A stretch of 64,000 nt of DNA from Corynebacterium argentoratense DSM 44202 (GCF_000590555.1 NC_022198.1:124001-188000), one strand, 5' to 3'; shown: positions 17,381 through 30,259, counted from the stretch's first letter. Numbers and translations are program-made. Notes: generated from the letters alone by a model not told the origin.

Positions 17381-17791
17381 GTGAGCCGAAAAACCCCCAT
17401 CCCCGGGACCACGGACCGATACACCTGGATCGATTTCAACCTCGGATTCCACGTCCGACACTACGACCTCGAGCTCGACTATCGAGTAGTGAACAACCGA
17501 CTAGCCGGCACCGCCACACTCACGATCGACAACTACCGTCCGTTGAAGACCCTCACCCGCGACATGTTCGATGACCGCGTCTACAAGTGGGGCGCTATCG
17601 CCGTCCACGTCTTGCGCCGCCACATGGGTGACGAGGCCTTTTTTGCTGCGCTGCGCGCCTATGTCGCCGATGGCCGCCATGGAGTCGTCGAACCCATCGA
17701 CCTGCGCAACCATCTGTCGGCCCAGTCCGACGCGCTCATCGACGAACTGCTTAAGCAGTGGATTTACAGCCGGGAGCTGCCGCAACTATGA
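17381..17791 (+). pseudogene. M1 family aminopeptidase remnant, catalytic domain deleted in frame
   Basis: 136 residues. The N-terminal half (PGTTDRYTWIDFNLGFHVRHYDLELDY, then RVVNNRLAGTATLTIDN) is the start of the M1 beta-saddle domain. From about residue 58 the sequence jumps to the region after the catalytic domain: MFDDRVYKWGAIAVHVLRRHMGDEAFF ... LLKQWIYSRELPQL. The substrate motif GAMEN and the zinc motif HExxH-E are absent. The junction lies near 17550-17562 and preserves the frame. A family member is roughly three times this length. The product cannot be a peptidase; the frame is kept open and overlaps the next start (ATGA at 17788-17791), which may preserve translational coupling. Confidence 0.82.
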
Positions 17792-18996
17792 GGTATCTGA
17801 CAATCGCAACCGCCTTGGCGGGAATTTCCGGTTTTGTCGTAGTGATCGTCGCCGCATGGGCGTTGGGTGCAGATGCGGAACTCACCGCAGACTTCAGCGC
17901 CTACTGGGGCCTGTTTTTCACCGGCACTGGCGTGCTCACGGGCTTCATGCAGGAAACAACGCGTTCTGTATCGGCCGCGAGGATTTCTCAAGTGATGACG
18001 CCGCGGGACACCGCGCACCCTGTGCGTTTGGCGTGGATGGTGGGTGCGGTGCTTGCCGCCGGTATCGCGCTATCGTCGCCAGTATGGATGGGGCAGATCG
18101 TTTCCCATTCTGTTGGGCTCGGCGCAGGACTATTGGCCGTGGGGTTGGGAAGCTATGCGGTGCAGGCCGCTGTCGCTGGTGTTTTGTCCGCTCACCAACT
18201 ATGGCCCCAGTATGCGTTGCTCATTGGGGCGGATTCTGCAGTGCGCATGGTCGCTGCCGTGGGCGCGTGGTTGGCGGGCTATGAACTCGTGGCGTTCATG
18301 ATTATCACCGTCATGGGCGCGGCCTCCTGGATGTTCCTGGCGGCGCTGTCCGCCCCCGTGCGTGAAGCGATGAAGAGCACCGCGGACTGCGCGACGGGGG
18401 TGTTCATGCGACGCAGCCTGACCGCCATGGCCGCAGCAGGCGCAACGGCAGTGCTGATCGTTGGTTTCCCCACCCTGGTGAAATTCACCAACCCTGACAC
18501 CACCGGGCAAGCCATCACTGCCGCCGGCGTTGTTTATGCCGTGATGCTCACCCGCGCTCCGCTGCTTGTGCCACTGCAGCAATTCCAATCGGCACTCATC
18601 GTGCGCTTCGTCGACAACCGGCACCGCCTGGGCCAAGCACTCAAAGGACCCCTGGCCATCGTGTGGGCAGTCGGCAGCGCGGGAGCACTCACTGCATGGT
18701 TGCTTGGGCCCTGGCTCATCATGGTGGTGCTACGCAGAGACACCTTTGCCGTACCCGGTTGGGCATTAGCCGCCTACACCATTGGTGCCGCATGCACCGC
18801 GACCATGATGGTGGTGGGTACCGCCTGCATAGCAGCCGAAAAACACGGCCTGTATCTACTGGGCTGGGTTGTCGCCACCCTCATCGCCATAGGGGCTCTG
18901 ATGCTGCCCTACAGCCTCGCCATCAATGCCATACTCGCGCTGACCGTGGGGCCCCTGGTCGGCACCATTGTGCAAAGCATTGGCTTGCGCCGCTAG
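17788..18996 (+). CDS. Polytopic membrane protein, flippase-like
   Basis: 402 residues with about twelve membrane helices and few charged residues, resembling polysaccharide biosynthesis/Wzx-type exporters in layout (first helix MRYLTIATALAGISGFVVVIV). It directly precedes the rhamnose gene rmlB (37-base gap), which suggests a role in exporting rhamnose-containing envelope polymers. No specific motif proves this. The start overlaps the stop of the M1 remnant. Confidence 0.68.
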   Translation: MRYLTIATALAGISGFVVVIVAAWALGADAELTADFSAYWGLFFTGTGVLTGFMQETTRSVSAARISQVMTPRDTAHPVRLAWMVGAVLAAGIALSSPVWMGQIVSHSVGLGAGLLAVGLGSYAVQAAVAGVLSAHQLWPQYALLIGADSAVRMVAAVGAWLAGYELVAFMIITVMGAASWMFLAALSAPVREAMKSTADCATGVFMRRSLTAMAAAGATAVLIVGFPTLVKFTNPDTTGQAITAAGVVYAVMLTRAPLLVPLQQFQSALIVRFVDNRHRLGQALKGPLAIVWAVGSAGALTAWLLGPWLIMVVLRRDTFAVPGWALAAYTIGAACTATMMVVGTACIAAEKHGLYLLGWVVATLIAIGALMLPYSLAINAILALTVGPLVGTIVQSIGLRR

Positions 18997-19009
18997 ACCA
19001 CCCATTTAG

Positions 19010-20059
<1,050 letters not shown>

Positions 20060-20094
20060 CCGACCGCAGGCATCACAACACCAAGGAAACACAC

Positions 20095-21435
20095 ATGTTC
20101 GGCAAAGAGCTCACGCGCACCCACACCCCCATCGAAGGCCTCGATGTTTTCACGCTGCCCGTCCACGGCGACAAACGCGGCTGGTTCAAAGAAAACTGGC
20201 AACGGGAAAAAATGCTCGACTTTGGGCCTGTGCAAAACAACATGTCCTTCAATGCTAAAGCCGGGGTCACCCGCGGGCTTCACGCCGAACCATGGGACAA
20301 GCTCGTCTCCGTCGCCACTGGCGAAGTCTTCGGCGCCTGGTGCGACCTACGAGAAGGAAGCCCCACCTACGGGCAGACCTACACGCACACCATTGACCCC
20401 AGCGTTGCAGTGTTTGTGCCCCGCGGCGTCGCCAATGGATTCCAAGCACAAGTCGACGGCACCGTCTATTCCTACCTCGTCAACGACCACTGGTACCCAG
20501 ACGCGAAATACTACTTCGTCAACCTCGACATGATCGACTGGCCCATCAGCCTCGACCAGGCCGAAATTTCCGACAAAGACCGCAACCACCCGCAGTTGGC
20601 TGACGCCACCCCCGTGCCGCCCACCACCACCCTCGTCATTGGCGCAGGCGGGCAACTTGGCCACGCACTCCGAGATCTCCTCGGAGATAGCGCCGAATAT
20701 TGGGACCGATCCACCCTCGACATGGGGGCAATCGACTACGACACCCTGAAAGGCATGCGTAACTGGCATCAAGTTGGCACCATCATCAACGCAGCCGCCT
20801 ACACAAAGGTTGACGCCGCGGAAGACGAAGGCCGCGCAGACGCCTGGGCCACCAACGCCCGCGGCGTCGCCACTCTCGCTCGACTAGCAACGGAACACCA
20901 TATTCGCCTCGTGCACGTCTCCAGCGACTACGTCTTCGATGGCACCCAAGACATCCACGACGAAGAGGAAGCATTCACACCGCTCGGTGTCTACGGGCAG
21001 ACTAAAGCCGCGGGAGACATCGCCGCAGCGACCTGCCCCAACCACCTCATCATCCGCACCAGCTGGGTCATCGGCCACGGCCGCAACTTCGTTGGAATCA
21101 TGCGCGACCTGGCCGCACGCGGCGTCAACCCTCGAGTTGTCGACGATCAGATAGGCCGCTTGACCACAGCCGATGAAATCGCCCGCGCCATCGTCCACCT
21201 CAACACACTCGGCGCAACAGGAACGTTCAACGTCAGCTGCGCCGGCGACCCCGTTAGCTGGGCCGACATCGCCGCTGAAATCTTCAAAAAGGAAGGGCGA
21301 GACCCCCAAGACATCACCCGCGTCAGCACCGAAGAATTCGGCGCAGCAGCACCCCGGCCGCAGCACAGCACCCTCAATCTGGCGAAACTCCAAGCCACTG
21401 GCTACGAGCCCAGCGACTGGCGAGTGGTAATTTAA
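20095..21435 (+). CDS. rmlCD: Fused dTDP-4-dehydrorhamnose 3,5-epimerase / reductase
   Basis: 446 residues, two enzymes in one chain. Residues 1 to about 175 are RmlC (cupin, GWFKENWQREKM, GLHAEPWDKLVSVATGEVFGAWCDLR, FVPRGVANGFQ). Residues about 180 to 446 are RmlD (VIGAGGQLGHAL, HVSSDYVFDGTQ, YGQTKAAGD with YxxxK, RTSWVIGHG). The fusion does steps 3 and 4 of dTDP-rhamnose synthesis and is typical of Corynebacterium. It is transcribed with rmlB (35-base gap) and rmlA (6-base gap). Confidence 0.95.
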   Translation: MFGKELTRTHTPIEGLDVFTLPVHGDKRGWFKENWQREKMLDFGPVQNNMSFNAKAGVTRGLHAEPWDKLVSVATGEVFGAWCDLREGSPTYGQTYTHTIDPSVAVFVPRGVANGFQAQVDGTVYSYLVNDHWYPDAKYYFVNLDMIDWPISLDQAEISDKDRNHPQLADATPVPPTTTLVIGAGGQLGHALRDLLGDSAEYWDRSTLDMGAIDYDTLKGMRNWHQVGTIINAAAYTKVDAAEDEGRADAWATNARGVATLARLATEHHIRLVHVSSDYVFDGTQDIHDEEEAFTPLGVYGQTKAAGDIAAATCPNHLIIRTSWVIGHGRNFVGIMRDLAARGVNPRVVDDQIGRLTTADEIARAIVHLNTLGATGTFNVSCAGDPVSWADIAAEIFKKEGRDPQDITRVSTEEFGAAAPRPQHSTLNLAKLQATGYEPSDWRVVI

Positions 21436-21441
21436 GCCCTT

Positions 21442-22302
21442 ATGAAGGGCATTATCCTCGCCGGCGGATCAGGCACCCGGCTGTATCCGATCACCAAAGG
21501 CATCTCCAAACAACTGATGCCGATCTACGACAAGCCCATGGTTTACTACCCCCTGACCACCTTGATCCAAGCCGGCATTCACGAGATCCTCATCATCACC
21601 ACCCCGGATGATCGCCCCCAATTCGAACGCCTTCTAGGGGATGGCCACGAATGGGGACTCAACCTCAGCTACGCCGAACAGCCCAGCCCCGACGGACTCG
21701 CACAAGCCTTCATCATTGGCGAAGAATTCATTGGCGAAGACTCCGTTGCCCTTGTCCTCGGCGACAATATCTTCGACGGACACCAACTCAGCCACAGCCT
21801 CGCAAGCCTCGGCGAGCCACAAGGCGGCACAGTATTCGCCTACGAAGTATCCGATCCAGAGCGATACGGCGTGGTTGAGTTCGACGACAGTATGCGCGCC
21901 GTATCCATCGAAGAAAAACCCACCCACCCCAAGTCCAACTATGCTGTGGTCGGTCTCTACTTCTACGACAACAACGTCGTCGACATCGCTAAAAACATCA
22001 CCCCCTCCGAACGCGGCGAGCTCGAAATCACCAGCATCAACGAGGAATACCTGAAGCGCGGTGCACTAAAAGTTCACCGCCTCAGCCGAGGTGACGTGTG
22101 GCTAGACACCGGCACCATCGATTCCATGAGCGAAGCCAGCGCCTACGTAGAAGTTCTACAAAAACGCACCGGGACCATCATCGGAAGCCCGGAAGTCGCC
22201 GCTTATCGCGCCGGACTTATTGACGCCGCGCAACTCGAACGATGCGCAGAGGCACTGATGAAATCTGGCTACGGCGCCTACCTCAAACGAGTAGTCAACT
22301 AG
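21442..22302 (+). CDS. rmlA: Glucose-1-phosphate thymidylyltransferase
   Basis: 286 residues, catalysing step 1 of dTDP-rhamnose synthesis. The nucleotidyltransferase signature [20 protein letters not shown] is at the N-terminus, and VLGDNIFDG and GDVWLDTGT follow. The gene is complete and of normal length. Its stop is 9 bases from the stop of the convergent glycosyltransferase. Confidence 0.96.
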   Translation: MKGIILAGGSGTRLYPITKGISKQLMPIYDKPMVYYPLTTLIQAGIHEILIITTPDDRPQFERLLGDGHEWGLNLSYAEQPSPDGLAQAFIIGEEFIGEDSVALVLGDNIFDGHQLSHSLASLGEPQGGTVFAYEVSDPERYGVVEFDDSMRAVSIEEKPTHPKSNYAVVGLYFYDNNVVDIAKNITPSERGELEITSINEEYLKRGALKVHRLSRGDVWLDTGTIDSMSEASAYVEVLQKRTGTIIGSPEVAAYRAGLIDAAQLERCAEALMKSGYGAYLKRVVN

Positions 22303-22311
22303 GACAGACGG

Positions 22312-23349
22312 CTACCGTGTGACGGCCTTCAGAATTGCGCGGGCAAGACGGTAGTAGCCGGCATAGCCCGCCGCAGCCAGCCGAGACGTCGAGATCGGCC
22401 CGAGGAAGGGATTGTCCACGCTGTAATCCATCCGCTCGAGGAACTCCACTGGGGAGATATTGTGCTCCACGCGCCGGCGGAAGACCATGATCTCCGGCAA
22501 AGCCTTGATAAGCAACCGTGTTGACTTCACCTTCAACCCCAAGCGGCCCTGCTTCGCGGCGATCAGCCATAAACCCAAGCCAACCCCCACCAACTGGGGT
22601 GCCAGCACCGCGATCACAGATGCCGGCCACGTGCCCATGATGAAAGCCAAGCGGTTGCGTTCAATATACAGCCACTTATAGTCTCCTTTTTCGTAGTCGT
22701 ATTCGTGGTGCACCCGGGCGCCATGCAGCAACCCGATCCGGCCCCCCGCCAACAACAATCGCGCCGAGAAATCAGTGTCCTCGTGGTACATGAAATACAG
22801 CGTTTCCATGCCGCCGAGACGCTCCCACCAGGAACGACGCACGGCCAAACACGCCCCAGACGCAATGGAAATATCGCTAAAGCCTTCTCGGATCTCACAG
22901 TGTGAGCCATACCCATTGACCCAACTCAACCCAGAAATATGGAGCGCATTCCCGGCGGAATTTACTGTCTCATCCGGCAACACCAGGTAGGGCATCCACG
23001 CATCGAGCTCCGGTGCGCCCTTCCGCACAACATCCAGGAGATTGCCATCCTCGACATAGGTGTCCGGATTTAAGAAAAACAGGACATCGACGTCACCCGC
23101 AGCCTTCGCCCCCACATTGCAGCCGGCCGCAAAACCACCATTATCGTGCTCAATGATCTCCAAGGAGCCAGCATGCGTCAGCTCACGCAGACGCGCACCC
23201 ACCGCGGCGTCAAAACCCCACGGCTTTTTGTTATCTACAATCACCACGCGATCCCCCGAACGTAACTGAGGAACAAAAGACTCCACCAAACGGGGAATCA
23301 ACCCCTCATGCCCATAAGAAACAATCACGATGCCCAGGCGATTATCCAT
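22312..23349 (-). CDS. Family 2 glycosyltransferase (WbbL-like rhamnosyltransferase)
   Basis: 345 residues, GT-A fold: GIVIVSYGHEGLIPRLVESF, the metal motif DVLFFLNPDTYVED, SGACLAVRRSWWERLGGMETLYFMYHEDTDFSARLL, and a C-terminal amphipathic region. With its position beside rmlA and the HEDTD-type motif it resembles WbbL, which adds rhamnose to decaprenyl-PP-GlcNAc. That substrate is inferred from context. ATG 23349 lies 7 bases after TATGCT on the minus strand, suggesting a leaderless transcript; the frame is open to 23451. Confidence 0.85.
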   Translation of the reverse strand: MDNRLGIVIVSYGHEGLIPRLVESFVPQLRSGDRVVIVDNKKPWGFDAAVGARLRELTHAGSLEIIEHDNGGFAAGCNVGAKAAGDVDVLFFLNPDTYVEDGNLLDVVRKGAPELDAWMPYLVLPDETVNSAGNALHISGLSWVNGYGSHCEIREGFSDISIASGACLAVRRSWWERLGGMETLYFMYHEDTDFSARLLLAGGRIGLLHGARVHHEYDYEKGDYKWLYIERNRLAFIMGTWPASVIAVLAPQLVGVGLGLWLIAAKQGRLGLKVKSTRLLIKALPEIMVFRRRVEHNISPVEFLERMDYSVDNPFLGPISTSRLAAAGYAGYYRLARAILKAVTR

Positions 23350-23422
23350 TCCACCAAGCATAGTGACATCCGGAGGCAATCCCACCACGCAGGGCCCGGA
23401 GCGGCTAGAGTAGACAACCATT

Positions 23423-24115
23423 ATGGACAATAGCGACACCTGGCTGATCATCCCCTGCTACAACGAGGGATCGGTCATTAAAGACGTCATCGAAGGCGCC
23501 CGAGAAACATTCCCCAACATCGTGGCAGTCAACGATGGCTCGGCAGACAACTCCGCCGAGCAAATTCACGCTGCGGGCGCACACCTAGTCAACCACCCCG
23601 TAAACCTCGGACAAGGCGCGGCGCTACAAACCGGTGTTGAATACGCGCGCGCCCAAGCCGGAGCCCGCTACTTCGTCACCTTCGATGCCGACGGCCAGCA
23701 CCAAGTCAAAGACGTCGTCGCGATGCTCGAACGCCTACGGAGCGAAGACGTTGACATCATCGTCGGAACACGCTTCGCCGGACCGAAAAAAGACGACGAC
23801 CAAGTGCCGCTGATCAAACGGATCGTGCTGAAAACGGTCGTGTTGCTGTCCCCGCGAACCCGCAGGCTAGGACTCACCGACGCACACAACGGCTTGCGTG
23901 CCTTCAACAAAAAAGTCGCGGATGAACTCAACATCCGCATGAACGGCATGAGCCACGCCAGCGAATTCGTCGCCCAGATGGACGAAAAAGGCTGGAAAGT
24001 CAGCGAACAGCCAGTAGACATCCTCTACACCGAATACTCCATGAGCAAAGGCCAATCGCTGATCAACGGCGTCAACATCCTGTCCGACGGACTGCTAGCA
24101 AGGAAACTTCCATGA
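23423..24115 (+). CDS. Family 2 glycosyltransferase (DPM1/DolP-mannose synthase-like)
   Basis: 230 residues, GT-A fold: WLIIPCYNEGSVIKDVIEGA, VAVNDGSADNSAEQI, VTFDADGQHQVKDV, and GLTDAHNGLRAFNKKVADEL. It has no membrane domain of its own, but the next gene encodes a DUF2304 membrane protein in overlapping reading (ATGA), the usual pairing for polyprenyl-phosphate sugar synthases. The sugar is unknown. It is divergent from the other glycosyltransferase. Confidence 0.88.
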   Translation: MDNSDTWLIIPCYNEGSVIKDVIEGARETFPNIVAVNDGSADNSAEQIHAAGAHLVNHPVNLGQGAALQTGVEYARAQAGARYFVTFDADGQHQVKDVVAMLERLRSEDVDIIVGTRFAGPKKDDDQVPLIKRIVLKTVVLLSPRTRRLGLTDAHNGLRAFNKKVADELNIRMNGMSHASEFVAQMDEKGWKVSEQPVDILYTEYSMSKGQSLINGVNILSDGLLARKLP

Positions 24116-24468
24116 GCCAACAACTAATCATTCAACTCATCCTGCTCATCGCCACCGCAGGGCTGGTGGTGTACTTCCTTGGCAACCGCCGGAAGGCACG
24201 CGCGAAAGCCGGCGTGAAACTCGGATTCCTGGTGTTTATCTTCGCCTGCGTCTGGGCCATGCTGCGCCCCGAAGACCTCACCAAGGTTGCAAACTTTGTG
24301 GGCGTCGGTCGCGGAACAGATCTGCTGCTCTACGGACTCGTCGTAGCCTTCATGTTTACTACCCTGAGCTCCTACATCCGCTTCCGTGAACAAGAACTTC
24401 GCTACGCACGATTAGCACGCGCTGTCGCCCTCCAAAATGCGGTAAAGCCTGAGGATCAGATAAGCTAG
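24112..24468 (+). CDS. DUF2304 membrane protein
   Basis: 118 residues with three hydrophobic helices (LIIQLILLIATAGLVVYFL, LGFLVFIFACVWAML, DLLLYGLVVAFMFTTLSSYI) and a charged C-terminus (RFREQELRYARLARAVA). DUF2304 proteins accompany GT2 enzymes and probably anchor or flip their lipid-linked product. The start overlaps the stop of the glycosyltransferase gene. Confidence 0.85.
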   Translation: MSQQLIIQLILLIATAGLVVYFLGNRRKARAKAGVKLGFLVFIFACVWAMLRPEDLTKVANFVGVGRGTDLLLYGLVVAFMFTTLSSYIRFREQELRYARLARAVALQNAVKPEDQIS

Positions 24469-24498
24469 GTCCCTGCACACGACCTCGTAGGGAGCATC

Positions 24499-25403
24499 TT
24501 GAAAAACGTAACAAAAACAACCTGGGCTTTTCTCGCGATGCTCATTATCATCGCCGGCCTGGGTGGATATGTCTTGGGGGAACGCGGAAACAACACCGCA
24601 AACAACGCAGCAGCCGGCGGGGGAACTGCGACTACAGGTGAGGGCACTGGGGCACAGGGCGGCGACACAGCAGCTCTCGCAGCACTAGTCGCACCGGGCA
24701 AAGGCGACCGCACCGAGAAAGCCATCAAAGCCAACGACGACGGCACCTACGATGCAATGATCTTCGGCCCCGGTGGCCCGCTGGAAACGCAGGATGACAT
24801 CCTCAACATCCACCGCCGCAACCCCGCAGACCCCTTCGCCATCGGCGCCATTGACGCTCCGGTCGTCATCAGCGAATACTCCGACTTCGAGTGTCCCTTC
24901 TGCTCCCGCTACGCCAACCAAACAGAACCCACCATCCTCAAAGATTACGTGGATAAGGGCCTGGTTCGTATCGAATGGAATGACATGGCCATCAACGGCC
25001 CCAACGCAGTGGCAGCGGCCAAGGCTGGCCGCGCAGCCGCGGAGCAAGGCAAGTTCCAAGAGTTCAAGCACGCCCTCTACAGCGCATCCAAGGACATCAA
25101 CGGCCACCCCGGCTTCGACATCGATGACTTTGTCCGCTTCGCCGAAGAAGCAGGCGTTGAAGACATGGACAAGTTCCGTGAAGACGCCACCAGCGACAAG
25201 TTTGACCAGGTGGTCTCCGAGGCACGCGCCTACGCAAGCAGCCTAGGCGTCACCGGCACCCCGGGCTTCCTCGTAGGTGACCAGTTCATCGCCGGTGCAC
25301 AGCCCACAGAGAACTTCATCGAAGTCATCAACAACCAGCTCGCCCGAGTACAGCAGGGAATCAACTCGGTTCCCGAAGAGGCAAAGAAGGCAGCTAAAAA
25401 CTA

Positions 25404-25404
<1 letters not shown>
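24499..25404 (+). CDS. Membrane-anchored DsbA-like thiol oxidoreductase
   Basis: 301 residues. N-terminal membrane anchor (TWAFLAMLIIIAGLGGYVLG), a low-complexity Ala/Gly/Thr linker, then a thioredoxin-fold DsbA domain. The active site is C132-P-F-C135 in SDFECPFCSRYANQTEP, and the cis-proline is in VTGTPGFLVGDQFIAGAQP. It would form or shuffle disulphides outside the membrane. TTG 24499 is the start, with GGGAG just upstream. Its stop overlaps ccdA, an apt electron-supply partner. Confidence 0.9.
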
Positions 25405-27241
<1,837 letters not shown>

Positions 27242-27281
27242 CTAGGCTAGCAGCCACTAGGCCAAGCCAGTGGGATCTGCG

Positions 27282-28850
27282 CTAGGACCTGTCGGCGAGT
27301 GTGGGGCGCACAGGGCGCGCCAGCCGCGTCATCTCTTTACGACCACGCAATTCCACGGATTTCAGCACTGTCCAACGCGCCTGCTCAGCCTCATTAGCAT
27401 CGCGCAGCGTCGTGGCGGAGGTCAGCACCCGCCCGGGGGTGTCTTTAGCCAGCTCGGTCAGGCGGGCAGCCTGGTTAACCGCATCCCCAATCACCGTGTA
27501 TTCAAAACGATCATGTCCGCCGATGTGGCCAGCGACCACTCGGCCTGAGGCAACCCCGATGCCGCAGGAGAGCTCCATATCTTTCAGCTCAGCCTTTAAT
27601 TCCCGTGCTGCGGCCAAAGCGTGGCCCGTGGCGTCTGTAATCGGAAGGGGAGCGCCGAACACAGCCAACGCGGCGTCACCCTGGAATTTATTGATGATGC
27701 CCTTGTGGCGGTGCACCACGTCCACAACGTGCTCGAAAAACTCGTTGAGCGCCAAGACGACCTCTTCAGGCGTGTGGTTGACCGCAAAGGTGGTAGAACC
27801 AATGACGTCCACAAACAGGACAGCCACCTTGCGATCTTCACCGCCCAGTGTGGGGCGCTCTTCCAGTGCTCGGCGCGCGACCTCGTCGCCAACATAGCGG
27901 CCGAACAAATCCCGGACACGTTGGCGCTCGCGTAAACCACGCATCATTTCGTTAAACCCAGCCTGCAGCACGCCAAGTTCGGAACCATCGTAGATATCCA
28001 CCAGGGTGTTGACCTCCCCGCGCCGCACACGGTTGATGGCGTCCTGGAGTTCCTGGATGGGGTCGACGATGCTGAGCAGCACTAGCCAGGTGCCGGTGAA
28101 ACCGGTAATCAGAGCGAGCAGCGACAGGGCGATAATCGCGGGAATGATGCGTTCCGCACTGTCGCCATTGGTCGCATATTCGGTGAAATGTCCGGGTGTG
28201 GCGCTGAAATATCCAAAATGGTGGCCGATGACCAGCAAAATGATGCCCACCACTGGTATGCCGGTGGACACCGCCCACGTTGCTAGCACTCGCTGGCGGA
28301 TCGGGGGCTCCAAGGTTGAGTCCTCGAAGCGTCGCGCCAGGGCGGCGGCAGCGATCGGGCGCACAAGACGTGCAGCCTCGAGGTAGGTCATCATGACGAT
28401 CAGCACGCCACCCAGGGCTGTGGTCAGGACTGTGATGAGTGCCAGGCGCGGGTCCAGGATCCAGGAGGCCACGCCCACGATCGCAATGCCGACAAGCCAC
28501 ACGATGCCGCATAGGCCCGCCTGGTAGACGGGGATGCGCATCACCAAATTTCTGACCATGTTGGGGTCGTGGTCGTCGGGGTTTCTTTGCCAGCGCAGCA
28601 CCGGGAGGAATAACCAGCCGGTGACAACGATGCCGGCGAAAACCGCGAAAATCAGGTAGCCGACACCAATCATGGTGAGGCGCTCGCGTGCGGCGGAGCT
28701 GAACTCATCGACCGCAGGCAGCGGCATCAGAAACTTCAAAAACGCCATCAAGGCGAGTGCACCAAGGACGTTTGATGCCAGAACGGAGGCAGCATACGCC
28801 GGCCATGATGTTGACCATAGCCATTTCACACTCTGCAGGATGCGACGCAT
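27282..28850 (-). CDS. Membrane-bound class III adenylate cyclase with HAMP domain (Rv3645-like)
   Basis: 522 residues. Six membrane helices fill the first 270 residues, then a HAMP domain (DPIQELQDAINRVRRGEVNTLVDIYDGSELGVLQAGFNEMMRGL), then the cyclase domain. Metal-binding Asp residues lie in LFVDVIGSTTFAVN and KFQGDAALAVFGAP (with the substrate Lys). The YTVIGDAVNQAARL motif carries the adenine Asp and the transition-state Asn/Arg. All catalytic residues are present, so it should make cAMP, which feeds the CRP-type regulator GlxR in corynebacteria. ATG 28850 lies 7 bases after TAGAGT on the minus strand (leaderless); GTG 28859 is an alternative. Confidence 0.92.
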   Translation of the reverse strand: MRRILQSVKWLWSTSWPAYAASVLASNVLGALALMAFLKFLMPLPAVDEFSSAARERLTMIGVGYLIFAVFAGIVVTGWLFLPVLRWQRNPDDHDPNMVRNLVMRIPVYQAGLCGIVWLVGIAIVGVASWILDPRLALITVLTTALGGVLIVMMTYLEAARLVRPIAAAALARRFEDSTLEPPIRQRVLATWAVSTGIPVVGIILLVIGHHFGYFSATPGHFTEYATNGDSAERIIPAIIALSLLALITGFTGTWLVLLSIVDPIQELQDAINRVRRGEVNTLVDIYDGSELGVLQAGFNEMMRGLRERQRVRDLFGRYVGDEVARRALEERPTLGGEDRKVAVLFVDVIGSTTFAVNHTPEEVVLALNEFFEHVVDVVHRHKGIINKFQGDAALAVFGAPLPITDATGHALAAARELKAELKDMELSCGIGVASGRVVAGHIGGHDRFEYTVIGDAVNQAARLTELAKDTPGRVLTSATTLRDANEAEQARWTVLKSVELRGRKEMTRLARPVRPTLADRS

Positions 28851-28890
28851 GGCTTCCACTCTAGCCGCAGCGAGTCGTTAGTCTAAAGGG

Positions 28891-30075
28891 GTGACTGACG
28901 TCTTCGATTCCCTAGCCCCCGGCACCGTAGCCCACACGATGCTTTATGACGCAGCGTGCGCTGCCCGGCGCCACGAAGACGGCCCAGCGTTGACGCACTC
29001 TTGGCTGTTCACGGGGCCTCCTGGGGCGGGGCGTTCGACTGCGGCACTGGCTTTCGCGGCGTCATTAGTGTGTACGAATGATGACGTCGTGGGGTGTGGG
29101 CACTGCGATGCGTGCCGGGCCGCACTGGGGGGAAGCCACCCGGATGTCACCCATGTCGTGCCCCAAGAACTCACGCTGCGTGTCTCCGAAGTGCGTGATC
29201 TTATAAAGGTGGCGTCGACGCTGCCGACTGAAGCTCCGTGGCGGGTACTGATCATTGAAGATGCGGATCGTTTGCGCAACGAGGGTGCGAATGCGTTTTT
29301 GAAGACTGTGGAGGAGCCCCCGACCCGAACGATTATTGTTCTGTGCGCGCCATCGACGGAGGACATGGTCGTGACGCTGCGTTCTCGCTGCCGCCATGTG
29401 TACATTCCCACCCCCTCGGTGGAATCTGTGGCGCGGGTGTTGATGGGGCAGGGGGTGGCGCAGGCGCCGGCGATGCTCGCGGCGTCAGCAACTAATCAGC
29501 ACATTGGGCGGGCGCGTCATCTTGCGACGACTAAGCAGGCGCAGGTGTTGCGGGCGCAGGTGCTTAATGTGGCGGAATTGGTGTATCACGGTGACGTCGC
29601 GTTCCGTACCGTCAGCGGTTTGTTTGAGGCCATCGAAGCTGAGGTCGCGGCGAGTTTGGAAGCCAAGGAAGCCGAGGAGAAAGTGAAACTTGAGCAGGCC
29701 CTGGGGATGGGGGGTAAAGGAAAAGGTGCGGCGAAGGCTGCCCGCGGAACCAAGGGCACGGTTGACGATTTGGAAAAGAAGCAGAAGTTGCGGCGGACTC
29801 GTGGTGCCCGCGATGGTTTGGATCTGGCGCTGGGGGATCTGGCGGGCCTGTACCGTGATGCTTTGGTGCACAAGGGGGATGCGGGGGTGGGACTCACGCA
29901 TCCGGATTTCGAGGGTTTGTCTCGAGAATTGGCGGAGAAAAATTCCGAAGAGGCACTGTTGGCCTGCATTGATGCGTTAGCGCAGTGTCGTGCTGATGTC
30001 GCTGCTAACGTGCGTCCAGCCGTGGCGTTAGATGCACTGGTGGGGCGTTTGCGGCTGGCCTGTGGGGTGCGCTAG
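28891..30075 (+). CDS. holB: DNA polymerase III delta' subunit (clamp loader)
   Basis: 394 residues, AAA+ fold. The P-loop is GPPGAGRST (Arg in place of Lys, as usual for the ATPase-inactive delta' subunit). The zinc module is CGHCDACRAA, and the SRC motif is in VTLRSRCRHVYIPTP. A charged linker (EAKEAEEKVKLEQALGMGGKGKGAAKAARG) precedes the collar domain, longer than in E. coli. GTG 28891 follows TAGTCT by 6 bases. It is divergent from the cyclase. Confidence 0.9.
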   Translation: MTDVFDSLAPGTVAHTMLYDAACAARRHEDGPALTHSWLFTGPPGAGRSTAALAFAASLVCTNDDVVGCGHCDACRAALGGSHPDVTHVVPQELTLRVSEVRDLIKVASTLPTEAPWRVLIIEDADRLRNEGANAFLKTVEEPPTRTIIVLCAPSTEDMVVTLRSRCRHVYIPTPSVESVARVLMGQGVAQAPAMLAASATNQHIGRARHLATTKQAQVLRAQVLNVAELVYHGDVAFRTVSGLFEAIEAEVAASLEAKEAEEKVKLEQALGMGGKGKGAAKAARGTKGTVDDLEKKQKLRRTRGARDGLDLALGDLAGLYRDALVHKGDAGVGLTHPDFEGLSRELAEKNSEEALLACIDALAQCRADVAANVRPAVALDALVGRLRLACGVR

Positions 30076-30129
30076 AGTATCGACTCGGTGATGGAGACGG
30101 CGCACCTCGTTCGTGCGCCTGACACACTG

Positions 30130-30202
30130 GCCGCCTTAGCTCAGTCGGTAGAGCATCTCACTCGTAATGAGAAGGTCGCGAGTTCGATTCTCGCAGGCGG
30201 CT
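30130..30202 (+). tRNA. tRNA-Thr (anticodon CGT)
   Basis: The cloverleaf is complete: a 7-bp acceptor stem GCCGCCT/AGGCGGC, D arm GCTC/GAGC, anticodon stem TCTCA/TGAGA with loop CTCGTAA, T arm GCGAG-TTCGATT-CTCGC, and discriminator T. CCA is not encoded. A T-rich stretch follows (CTCTCTTTTTTT). Confidence 0.97.
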
Positions 30203-30259
30203 CTCTTTTTTTACCCTGGGTGTTGGGTGATGGGTGGGGGAGCACGTATCATGAGGGGC

